Below are positions 28,954 to 38,900 of a stretch of DNA of 64,000 bases, piece by piece (position 1 is the stretch's first letter; each line of letters begins with the position of its first letter). The notes beneath the pieces are model-generated. The model did not search any database. It was given only the letters and a program-made list of their open reading frames with translations, and was not told the origin of the DNA. Where the stretch lies: assembly GCF_017562075.2 (NCBI RefSeq), contig NC_054082.1:11813050-11877049 (forward strand). Reading direction: 5' to 3'. This stretch comes from Anopheles merus. Taxonomy: Eukaryota > Arthropoda > Insecta > Diptera > Culicidae. Made by a program: the position numbers and the translations under genes.

Positions 28954-29070
28954 CAGAGTGACCAGAAATACCGATTTATCTGTATTCCTACCGATTTTTA
29001 TATGCCTACTGATTCACAGATGACCGCCCTAAAACTACCGATTTTCCATTTATCCTAGCGAAAATCACAG

Positions 29071-29114
29071 ATATTTGATTTTTCAGTCGTTTAAGCTTAA
29101 TCTGTGGCGCTTGG
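29071..29114 (+). repeat. Copy 1 of a 44-bp direct repeat
   Basis: It contains the 31-base exact core at 29084-29114, shared with 30238-30268. About 41 of 44 bases match over the full repeat. It lies inside the element cluster. Confidence 0.8.
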
Positions 29115-30224
29115 AATACTGTTTCAAGGATCGCTATCCTCATTTGTTACGTATCGCGCTGATGCACGTTTGTTTGCCTGCAACTTGAAAATGCTACATG
29201 CGTTTGGAATTCAAAATTTTATCCGTTAAAATTTAATGTTCATAATAAGTAGAAAATATCAGTTGTGTGAATTCCAAGAATTGCTCGTCAAAGAAAATCA
29301 TTTAAATTTGAATTTTAATCTCGCTGTCGGCGGTTAAAGCTTACCCGACAGACAAAGAGAGTGAAATTTTCAGGTGAGGGGTAGGTAGAAACACATGGTG
29401 GGGGTCCGGCTCAAGATCGTATCCGAAGTCCGTTGTTTTGGGCTAAATATTAAAATTGGTGGATGGAGCGCTACCACGGAGAGAATGCGCTCTATTGCAT
29501 GCCTTTAAAATGCACCAGGCGCTTGTAGTGATCAAGAGTGAGAGAGAAGTCTAGTGAAATCAGAGAGAGCGAACAATATTGATACATGCAAAAATGAGGA
29601 TGAGAGGGGAGAGATTGAACGAAAGCAGAGATAGAGATGGAGAAGGCGCGCGGAAAAGGAGACGGACGTCTACCGGTAGCTACCCAAGTGCCACAAATCC
29701 ACTAAACGACCACTAAACGGCTTCTAACGACTCAAGCACTCTACCTAAACGGAATATAGAAAGACTTCGTTTAGCAGACGGCAAACGACTCATGCATTCT
29801 AAAAATAGCAAAAAAGCTGGTGGCGCCATCTGTTTGTGGGATACCCCAACCAGTTGAGCTTCATCGTTTGGAGGAGAGCTTTCTCATTTCCTCTGTACTG
29901 TTGTATGGTTTCGCATTGAAGTTATGCATCGCTAGAACTAGAACGGCGATACGATTGTTTAAATACTAAACTCCAATGGAAACCACCAGCACTGAAGCAA
30001 GTGAGATTTGAGTAATGGTCGTTGGTGTTGATACCCACGTACCTGACCACACGACCATTCATATAGATTTTTGCTCAGAAAGTTAGAAGGCTATATAGGT
30101 CATGATAATATGAAACTTGTCGAAACACATTGCAAGAAAAGGATAGCAATATAATAATCAGTTTTAATACGCCATCTATTGATCAAACCAATGAAGCTAT
30201 GGAGCTTTAATTTTTTTTCTATGG

Positions 30225-30268
30225 ATATTCAATTTTCCAGTCGTTTAAGCTTAATCTGTGGCGCTTGG
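30225..30268 (+). repeat. Copy 2 of a 44-bp direct repeat
   Basis: Partner of 29071-29114, with starts 1154 bp apart. The two copies could be internal subrepeats of one element, or the edges of two insertions of the same family. Confidence 0.8.
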
Positions 30269-30320
30269 GTAGCGGTAGCTGGGATCAAGAGAGAATGAAC
30301 TTCGAGAGTGAATCGAGAAA

Positions 30321-30325
<5 letters not shown>

Positions 30326-30354
<29 letters not shown>
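30326..30354 (+). repeat. GA dinucleotide microsatellite
   Basis: A near-perfect (GA)n run within a longer purine-rich stretch inside the element cluster. Confidence 0.9.
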
Positions 30355-30358
<4 letters not shown>

Positions 30359-31024
30359 TCGTGAGATCAGGGAGAGAAGACAAGTCAGGCGACAGGGAGA
30401 AATAAAGGAGCCTCGGGTCAGTCTTGTGGTTGATCGCAACGAGATCGGTAGAGCGTGAAACAAAAAATTGAATAAAAAAAGCCTAATAAATAATTGAAAT
30501 GTGTGACGATTACGACAGCGCTCTCACTGAAAAGAACGCTCGCTTGCACTGTTTCATTGTATTTTCCTCATACCCCTTCCTTTCCGTTTCTTTCGGCTTG
30601 CGCTGCGCTGAACTGGTACCCCACTTGATTCCAGCGAGTTGCGCTGCGCTGGACTGAAACCCCCTCCCACTCGTTTCTTTCTTAGCGCGCTGTGCGCTTC
30701 CCTTCACACGGATTTGGTGCACCCAAATCAAAGGAAAAACTTTAACACATCAAACTTGGTTTATAAATATTTTATCACTTGTATTACAAATAAAAGCCAC
30801 TTTTGATTCATAGCTTCACACAATCTTCCTTCAAACCACACACATTATTTATAAAAGTCGCACACTTTTTGATTCTCTTTGCTAGTAGGGTAAAAAGAAA
30901 TTGATCGTTAAAATAATTGATTAAATTTAAATGGTTTCGTTCTCAACAGTGCTCCTGCCGAAATCTGCCAATATAATCTGGCCACACTGGTCCGCAGGGC
31001 AAAAGCTCGCTCGAAAGGTCAAAG

Positions 31025-31120
31025 ACCGTCGCAAAACGTCAAAAACGACCGTCGCCAGCGCCTCGAAATCGTTGCGAGTTTCGCTCGCTGGCGACGTCGC
31101 TTTTGACGTTTTGCGACGGT
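31025..31120. repeat. GC-rich foldback hairpin
   Basis: The arm 31025-31060 and the arm 31086-31120 are reverse complements over about 35 bases with one gap and one mismatch; the loop is 25 bases. Looser inverted similarity continues outward on both sides (AAAGCTCGC motifs, then CTGGTCC near 30988 against GTGACCAG near 31170). This resembles the core of a foldback MITE within the cluster. Confidence 0.7.
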
Positions 31121-31659
31121 TTTGCGACGGTGGCCGCCAAAAAGCTCGCCTTGCTCTGTGAGCAAAGTGACCAGAAATAGCGATGTACATATATCTAGGG
31201 TTTGAAGGAAAAAATCTCAATTTTTTTAATCATGGAACTATAAAACTCAGCCAAACTATCAAATCAATCTAAATAATTCAGCGAAAATCAAATCACAGCA
31301 CGTACGTTAAAATCGTATCCGATGGAGCACTGCAGCGGCCCTAAGCGGTCGCGTGGAGCCCCGAGAAAAAGAACTTGCCACCACTGAGAAGAAAATGTGC
31401 ATCTTAGTCCTTCTTTGGCTTTGAATTCCTAGTACAATGTTCCTAGTGGGAGGATGCATATTCTCGTGAGATGGAACTTTTATTTTACGCATTAGCACTC
31501 TCCCCCCCCTGAGTTTCGAATTTTAACCTACCGAAAAATACAGATAAAATATTGGTGCTCCTACCGAAATCCGCCAAAATAATCTGGCCACATTGCTCGC
31601 TATAGTGAAAACCTCGTGCCGGCAATTTGTTATTTACGTATTATTTTACCAATTTCAAC

Positions 31660-34600
31660 ATGAAAGAGAAAACAAACATTCGAGATTTATTTAGCTCAGC
31701 CGCCGAACGAAACACATTTCTTAAGATTTGTGCTCCGATGGTAAGATACAGCAAGTACGAATCCTTTCCCATCTTGAATCGCGCTATGTGTCGTACCATT
31801 GTGGCAATACTGAACTGGTTTTTGGCTCATTTCTAACCGTAGACTAGAGTTTCGCCATTTGGTACGTTCGTACAGGACCGATCTAGCTTTTACCAGCATG
31901 ATAATGGCTGATTCCTTCTGCAAGAGCGAAAAGGCACGCCTGAATGAGTTCACCACGAACGAAGGTAATCACCGCAAGGCGACAGTAGAAGGGACCGTAG
32001 CTGTACTTACCTTTTTTCTGTTCAATTTTTAGAAGACACACCGTTAATAGCACAATTTGCGGCCAACAACACAATCGACTTCCTGTCCGCCAGCGAGATG
32101 GTCTACCCGTAAGTGTACACTGGGAGAACAAATGTTTGATGAATTGCTAATTTCCTGCCTTGCGTGTTGCAGCTACGTCGATGGCGTTGATCTCAACTGC
32201 GGTTGCCCCCAGCGTTGGGCTATGGCGGAAGGGTACGGAAGTGCGCTGTTGAAAACTCCCGAACTCATAGCCGATATGCTCGGAACGGTGCGTCGAAACA
32301 TGCCCAGCACGTTCAGTGTTTCGGTAAAGGTGCGCTTGCTATCGAGCACCGACCATAAACGAACGATCGACATGTGCCGTCAGCTGGAGGCCACCGGCAT
32401 AACATTCCTTACCGTGCACGGTCGCACTGCACCGGAAATGACGAAGGTTCCGGTCCATAAGGATGCGCTGCAGGAAATCAAACAATCCATCGGCATTCCA
32501 ATGGTTGCTAATGGTGATATATTCACGCTGGACGATGCGGAACAAATGTACTTGCAAACAAAGTGCGACGGTACGTATCGCAGCAATCGATAAAACTAGG
32601 TCAAGAAAAGGACGTTCAGATTTTAATGGTGACAGAGAAAACTGCAAATTTATTGAAAATTTCACGCTTAGTTTAAGTTCATGCCCGCCATACGATTCGA
32701 AAGGGATGTGAGGGATGAGGAGCCGGCGCACTGTTTCGCCGTATGCTCGCCGAACGTGTTAATGTCCTGGTTTAGCTCGGTGATCGATTGCTGATGGCTG
32801 CTTATCTTCTTAATCCCTTCGGTCAGGTCTTGAATCACTTTGAAAAATACGTTCAGCTCCGGTATATCCTCGACCGATTTGGTACGCTGTGCTTCCTTCG
32901 GGAGGACGTTCAGCTGCTCGAGCGATTTCGCCACATCGACACGATTGTTGGCGTCATGCACGAGGGCGAGCTCTTGCGCTGGTCCCATCGCAACCGCCCC
33001 AGGTGGCCCCGCCATCGAATGGCGCCGTTCGTCCGTGCTGAGACGTTCGCTTAGGTTTTCGAACGAGATGGACGAAAGTGTTTCCTGTGCGTTGACGAAT
33101 ATGTTGTACGTGTCATCCAGCTCCATCCGAATGTTGTTGATGCGCTGCTGAATAATGTCCTCGTTTGAATTGTTCGATTCTAGCAGCGAAAGGGAGGAAG
33201 TACTTCCCGACCGTTGGTTGCCTTTTTTGTTCATTTTAGATGGCTTTTCGGTGTTTTTGGCTCGAGCGAAGGACATTAAAATTGGAGGTTGAATTCACTT
33301 TTAATGTTTTTTTGCAAATCTCGCTCTTCTTTAACTAGTTTTGGTTAGCGCACTGTACTGAAGTCAACACAACAGTAAAGTCCACAGATTGCTAGGAAGT
33401 ACGAAAAATAACCAAACAGTTGCCATAGGTAACCAACGCTTGTTTATCATGATTTACAGTGTGATGCAAAGTTAGAAGTGAACGCAAAAAAGTAAAGAAA
33501 ATGATGAATTGAAATTAAAAAAAAGAAAACATCGCTTTTATCAACCAAATGTACTTACAAAGATTACCCTCGACACCATACAGTGGCCGGCAAAATAAAG
33601 TGGCCACTACTTACATTTTTACATTTTTCTAATTTTTTTCGTTAAAAGTGAAGCTATCGTTGTGTTATATTTTTTTAAACAATCTTCATTCTTTGCTCTT
33701 AAATGTGCAATCAAAATTTATTGAAAAAATCAAAGGTTTACCAGTACCAAAAATATTTTTAAAAAAATTAGTCCAAATCACACTGACAAAAAAAAGTGCC
33801 CACTATGCAAATCGATCAAACTTATCGTTTTTATCGTTTTGTTTTGACAGATTTTTTGTTGACATGAGGTGTTTAGGCAAGCGACCGGTTGCATGCATTA
33901 GCATTTGGCATTGAAGTGGATTCGTACTTTAATTTTGGACAATTTGGCTCAGTTGCACAAAATGGAAAACAACACAAAACAAATTCCTCTGGCTGTCCGA
34001 AAATTAGTTGTTCGCGATGTTCAGAACGGGGAATCACATCGAGCTGTTGCTGGCAAGTATAGCATCAGCAAATCAGCAGTTGGAAAAATCTTTAAAAAAT
34101 ATAGTACGTTAGGTTCAGTGGTAGATCGCCCAGGCCGAGGTAGGAAGAGAATAACAGATAGCAAAACAGACACCAGGATCGTGCGCGAAGTGAAGAAAAA
34201 CCCTAAAGTAACAGTCCTTGAAATCAAAAATACACTTCAGTTAAATATATCCGATCGAACGATTCGCCGTCGCATCATAGAACAGGGGTACAATAGCAAA
34301 TTAGCCAAGAAAAGACCCTTCATCAGTAAGGCTAACAAATCAAAACGGCTCAAATTTGCTCAAGAGCATGCGGATAAGCCGCTCGAGTTTTGGAAAACTG
34401 TTCTTTGGACAGATGAGTCTAAATTTGAACTGTTTAACCGAAAACGGCGGTCCCATGTGTGGTGTAAACCAGGTGAGGAGCTTCAAGAGCGCAACATCCA
34501 AGGAACGGTGAAACATGGAGGGGGCAATGTTATGGTTTGGGGTGTTTTTCTTGGGGAGGGGTAGGAAGCCTGGTGCGAATCAACGGCATTATGACAGCTG

Positions 34601-35988
34601 ATACTTATATTACCATCCTACAAGAAAATTTAGAGGTATCTCTAATAAAAACAGGTCTAGAAAATAAATTTGTGTTTCAGCAAGATAACGACCCCAAACA
34701 TACCGCGAAGAAAACAAAAACTTTTTTCAACTCATGTCGCATAAAACCGCTTGAATGGCCTCCACAAAGTCCTGATCTAAATCCCATCGAGAATTTGTGG
34801 GCCATTCTCGATGATAGAGTGAAAAAAACTGGCGTAACTAATAAAGATAAATATTTTGAAGCCCTAGAGAACGCCTGGGAAAATCTTGACCCAAATCATA
34901 TAGAAAATCTAGTGGAGAGTATGCCAAAGCGCTTGCAGTTAGTCCTAAGATCCAAAGGGGGGCAATAAAATATTAAATAGTTGTTGTTTGTGTTTAATAA
35001 ATCAATTTGTTGAAAATAATTCATGTGGGCACTTTTTTTTGTCAGTGTGATTTGGACTAATTTTTTTAAAAATATTTTTGGTACTGGTAAACCTTTGATT
35101 TTTTCAATAAATTTTGATTGCACATTTAAGAGCAAAGAATGAAGATTGTTTAAAAAAATATAACACAAAGATAGCTTCACTTTTAACGAAAAAAAATTAG
35201 AAAAATGTAAAAATGTAAGTAGTGGCCACTTTATTTTGCCGGCCACTGTACGTTGTATTAAAATGTGGCAAAAAACCTTTAAATGTTCCACTCATATAGC
35301 AAGTGCCATAACTGCAGGGACAAATTCACACAGCGCTTTTTAAAATTAAAATCAATATGACAATCACAACCGAGCGCATTGAGTACAGCAATCGCTCCCA
35401 GTTTTACTAACAAGGTCACTTTCTCCCTTTCCCCTTCCAGGCGTAATGACAGCCCGTGGCATACTTTCCAATCCGGCACTGTTCGCGGGTCACAGCAGCA
35501 CCCCGGTGGAGTGTGTCAAGCGATGGTTAAACATCTGCCAGCAGGCCGACACCGACATTACGTACCAGTGCATGCATCATCACTTTTCTTTCATGACCGA
35601 ATCGCTCCTTACGAAACGTTTGCGCTACGAGCTGAACAATTTGTCGAAGGAAAAGCAGAAAGTGTACGAGTTCATTCAGACGCACCTACCGCTGGACGGT
35701 GTCGTTGATGACGTTGGGTCCGGAAGGCAGTATCCGGAAAAGATAAGCTGTACCTATAGTGAACGAAACTACCGAGAAAGGACAACGGCGGTAAACGGTG
35801 GCAGAAAGGACGATAGCACTGCCGCTAGTGCTGGTAGCTTATATGACCCCGAAGCGTCGGAAGGTAACTTTTTCCAAAGCAAACGGGTAGAACTGGACGC
35901 AACGACACCGGCCCTGGATGGGGATGGCGAGTCGACCGTGGATGGAGTCGATTTTATGGACGGAGGCTGCATTTTGTTCGACGAGTGA
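31660..35988 (+). CDS. Dus4l: tRNA-dihydrouridine synthase, DUS4L type, complete
   Basis: FMN enzyme that reduces uridine to dihydrouridine in the D-loop of tRNAs. Exons are 31660-31754, 31843-31964, 32033-32108, 32173-32570 and 35441-35988, all GT...AG, totalling 1239 bp (412 residues). Visible family motifs in order: ICAPMVRYSK near the N terminus (flavin-binding strand); LIAQFAANN; NCGCPQRWAMAEGYG with the catalytic Cys; VSVKVRL; FLTVHGRT; IPMVANGDI; GVMTARGILSNP. This is the full DUS barrel. The start at 31660 gives a short leader before the first motif. After the family's helical domain the protein runs on for roughly 90 residues rich in Ser, Thr and Asp, longer than the approximately 317-residue human DUS4L. 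Three introns are 64-88 bp; the last is 2870 bp and contains an antisense gene and a Tc1 transposon. A poly(A) signal starts 5 bases after the stop. The promoter region abuts the 28954-31594 element cluster. Confidence 0.93.
32649..32654 (-). terminator. Poly(A) signal of the nested antisense gene
   Basis: TTTATT on the + strand, that is AATAAA on the minus strand, lies 14 bases beyond the stop codon at 32668. Confidence 0.6.
32668..33276 (-). CDS. Small predicted coiled-coil protein nested antisense in the Dus4l intron
   Basis: Uninterrupted 202-codon frame lying wholly inside Dus4l intron 4 on the opposite strand. The product is hydrophilic, with a Ser/Asn-rich N terminus (SGSTSSLSLLESNNSNED), two stretches with helical or coiled-coil character (around residues 40-75, QQRINNIRMELDDTYNIF, and 135-175, VFFKVIQDLTEGIKKISSHQ), and a Ser/Met/Asn tail. 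There is no signal peptide or membrane segment. The first ATG has a poor context; an in-frame Met 14 residues on (MNKKGNQ) has A at -3 and may be the true start. A poly(A) signal on this strand lies 14 bases past the stop. The long open frame, sensible composition and poly(A) signal argue that it is real. I do not recognise the family; size and helical content would fit a subunit of a trafficking or cytoskeletal complex, but that is a guess. Confidence 0.75.
   Translation of the reverse strand: MSFARAKNTEKPSKMNKKGNQRSGSTSSLSLLESNNSNEDIIQQRINNIRMELDDTYNIFVNAQETLSSISFENLSERLSTDERRHSMAGPPGAVAMGPAQELALVHDANNRVDVAKSLEQLNVLPKEAQRTKSVEDIPELNVFFKVIQDLTEGIKKISSHQQSITELNQDINTFGEHTAKQCAGSSSLTSLSNRMAGMNLN
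33581..33803 (+). repeat. Left terminal inverted repeat of the Tc1 element
   Basis: Begins directly after TA. It pairs with 35025-35248 along its full length apart from one substitution (near 33661) and a one-base length difference in a T run (near 33635). Confidence 0.93.
33962..34968 (+). pseudogene. Tc1 transposase, frameshifted
   Basis: The transposase cuts and pastes the element at TA sites. The first frame starts at ATG 33962 (MENNTKQIPLAVRKL) and carries two helix-turn-helix units (around HRAVAGKYSISKSAVGKIFK and ISDRTIRRRIIEQG) for binding the inverted repeats. It continues through WTDESKFELF, with the first catalytic Asp, to VMVWG near 34540. There the frame is lost: the same frame stops at 34562-34564, while the family motif (CFSWGGVGSL) continues in the next frame to 34968. 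That frame holds QQDNDPKHTA with the second Asp and NPIENLW with the Glu exactly 34 residues later, so the triad is DD34E. A single-base deletion near 34543 explains the break. Total length is about 335 residues, normal for Tc1. All catalytic residues survive, but the copy should be non-autonomous. Confidence 0.92.
35025..35248 (-). repeat. Right terminal inverted repeat of the Tc1 element
   Basis: Reverse complement of 33581-33803, ending directly before TA at 35249. Confidence 0.93.
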
Positions 35989-35992
35989 GTAC

Positions 35993-35998
35993 AATAAA
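35993..35998 (+). terminator. Poly(A) signal of Dus4l
   Basis: AATAAA starting five bases after the TGA of Dus4l. This implies a very short 3' UTR, which would leave the region to the right to the convergent gene Appl. Confidence 0.6.
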
Positions 35999-38900
35999 CA
36001 TAAACGATTTTTGTTGCTCAATGATGTGTACCCCGTTTACCTAACAAGGTGGTTACATCCGAAGAAACCGATAAGGCACTCATCTGTAAGTTGGTAGATA
36101 TGAGGATTTGATACATGCTCCCTCTCTCATTACCATTTGCAATACTTCTCTCTTTCAGTAAGATACATGATTTATATAGATACCTCGTTTTTATAGTACT
36201 TTTTATTTAAACATTGGTTTTCCATCTGTTTTACTGCGCTGTTTTTTTTTTGTTTTTTCATCTTACATACATCATTTCAACACACGCCACACTCGTTTAA
36301 CACACACACACACATTATGATGTTGTGATATTGTGTTTTGTTGTCTACTTTGCTGCTTTGCTGCAGTGCATTTCTTCTGACTTGACTAAGTTTTGCATTT
36401 GCTTTTCATTTGCTCTTGCCACTATGCTCTCTCATATTATGCTCCTTTCCTTTCCTACCGTCTCTCATGGCTGGACCATGGTTTTCGACTCCCCTTTTTT
36501 GAGCTCTGTTTCTTTCTCTCTGTTCTGTTTGCCTGTGTTTACTCTCTGCCTGGGTGTTTTTATATGTTTGGTTGAATGATGTGGCCATTTTAATGGTTTG
36601 TTTCTGAAAGGGTTTGTTTGCTCTTTATTTTTCCCACTTACGATAGATTCCCTCCACTTATTGGACGATCACCAATCCTGTTCCGCCCGGGGGGGATCGT
36701 GTGCTCAAGGATGGATGGGAAATATTGTGTTTTTATTATTATGTTGTTTTTTCTTTAGTTTCCTTCACCCAGGAGTGTACTTGCTGTAGTAGGACGTAGT
36801 GTTGTAGTTTTGTGTTGTGTGTTAGGAGTTCACTAGTGTGCCATTGATTTCTACAAGCTAGTACTTCCGTTTACCCATTCGGTTTTATTTGTGTTGGTTG
36901 TTGTTGTTTCTTTTTTATCAAAATTGATTTTTTTTTGTTAAGTATCCCTCCCCTGTGTGTCTGCGTGTGTTTGTGTATGTGTATGTGTGTGTGTGTTAAG
37001 TATTAAGTAGTTAGTAGTTAGTAGTAGCTCATCTCGCGCCTACCTCACGCACCGGAGAGGAAGGTAAAGAGGTGCAGCATAGTAACAACGATATATAGCA
37101 TCAAAAAACGGGAAGGGGCAGAAAACTTCGGTTATTCTTCACGTAAAACCCATACACGGAAGTCACAAAAACAGTGAAACACAAAACCCAAGCAGAATAT
37201 TTTGATTTAGCAGGTGTGTTGTTACGTACTTTGCGTTAAATATTTGTTTCTTGCGTTTTTTGTTGTTGTTGTTTGATTTGAGAGTATATAGCGAGTTTGT
37301 GTATGTGCGGGGTGTTTGTGTAGGTGTGGGGTGTTTGTGTCTTAGGTTGCTCTTAATAGTGGCATGTTCAATTGTTGGAGCGTTGGAGGCGGTTCTGCAT
37401 TTGCTGGATTATTATCGTAATTTGCTGGACAAACTAACAAGCATTTAGCGCGCTGGCGCTACATTTTACACACACTCACACACACAGTTCGTGCCATTTT
37501 TTTTTGCGTTTCATCTTAACCGTAAGAGTATGCAGTGGGTTTTAGGGTATTTTAGCTCTGCCATCGTATCGCATCCTTATCTCGTACAGGAATTGACGAC
37601 ACCCGATTGCAGGTGTCGCGCGAAATGAACGTTCGCTCTTTCGAATGACAGCACTGTGGCTGGTTGTGGTTTGTGCAGATCTAGATCTAGAGTGGCAAGT
37701 GCTTTTGGTGGTTGGTTCATTTGATTAAACGATCCATATAGAATCACACCACAAAACCATACCACAATGCTCACTAGCGATCAAGTGCTTTCACTGTTTT
37801 ACTCTCACGCTCTCACTCTTTCTCTAGATCCGTCAACCGTCCACTCCGTTCGAATAGGCTGCCAATTGCTTCACATTTTCCTTGCGTACCCTTGTGTGTG
37901 TGTGTGTTGAGATGCGCAACAATGCTTTAATCTATTTGCTTGTTTAATAGGGCGGTTGTTTTTTGTTTGCTGTTGTTTAAATTAATTACACCAGTAGCAT
38001 GTGCTTGCTTGCTTGCTTCTTTCTTTTTTGCTCGATCTCCTGTTAGTTATTAACCTTTCCCGCAGCTGTTCTTTTTGCATCTTTTCTTTGTTGTGTATGA
38101 TCACCTATTAAAACTAATCTGTAAATGTTTACATCATTACACTTATATGTGTGTTGTATATAAATATATTCATACTTATACATGATATATAATCTATTCT
38201 ATGCTTTCATTCTTGGGCATTCGTACCGTTCGTGGCCAGCGTTACCGGGCTTTGGGTGCCGGTTTTTTTTGGCCGCACGCACCGTCTTTACCCCACCACT
38301 CTGATGCATTTAATCGTTCCGCTATTAACCGTCCCTTCACCGTCACCTTCCCGCTTGTTCTGTTTATTTCTTATTGTGTTGCCTTTTACTGCTGCCTTCG
38401 CTTATATTTTGTCGGCGTAGATGTTTTTAGTACTATTTTTTTTTTATTTGGTTGTTGCTTACATTTCTTTCTTTTACCAATCGTTTTGCTGTCCTTTATA
38501 CATAGATTATATATATGTGTTGTGTGTGTGTGTGTGTTTTTTTTCTTCTTCTCTTCATTCCACTACTTTTTCTTTCGCTTCATTTAGTATAACGTTCTTT
38601 TACTGCTGTGTGTTTGCGTGTTTATTATTTTGAGTCAGTTTTCTTTAATATATATTCAAAATTTCATTTAATCAGTGTGTTGAACCAAGCCACCGAAATA
38701 GTGGTAGTAGACTCAGTAGAAAGGGAAGGAATGACAACCAACTCCCTGTATACCGCCGAACCGAGCGGACACGTTAAAGTAGAGCATAACTAATGGATAG
38801 TGCGGTTAGTTACGGCAATGTGTACGGGTCACGGACCGTCTCAGCCGTCTGGCTATGATGGGTGGCTCCCACTATCTGGGTAATAGCAGCTCACCCATCA

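Larger units (their letters stand above)
28945..31603. mobile_element. Transposable-element cluster flanked by a 9-bp direct repeat
   Basis: The direct repeat GCTCGCTAT lies at 28945-28953 and 31595-31603, and the ends just inside it read CAGAGTGACCAGA and, on the other strand at the right end, AATGTGGCCAGA. This looks like a target-site duplication with short imperfect terminal inverted repeats. Similar end sequences recur inside: a second left-type end at 31167-31184 (17 of 18 bases match 28958-28975), and a second right-type end at 30952-30986 resembling 31557-31592. The cluster is therefore at least two related elements, or a duplicated one, separated by a foldback segment. No transposase frame is recognised, so the elements are non-autonomous or too decayed. 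An 8-9-bp duplication fits hAT, P, Merlin or Mutator groups; I cannot choose among them. Confidence 0.6.
33581..35248 (+). mobile_element. Tc1-type DD34E transposon with 223-bp inverted repeats
   Basis: A 1668-bp element flanked by TA on both sides (33579-33580 and 35249-35250), the target duplication of the IS630/Tc1/mariner superfamily. It starts CAGTGGCCGGCAAAATAAAG and ends with its reverse complement. Terminal inverted repeats are about 223 bp (33581-33803 and 35025-35248) and differ by roughly one substitution and one indel, so the copy is young or recently homogenised. Between them is a single transposase reading (33962-34968) with one frameshift. The element sits in Dus4l intron 4, in the sense orientation relative to that gene and about 300 bp upstream of the nested gene's start. 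Confidence 0.95.
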
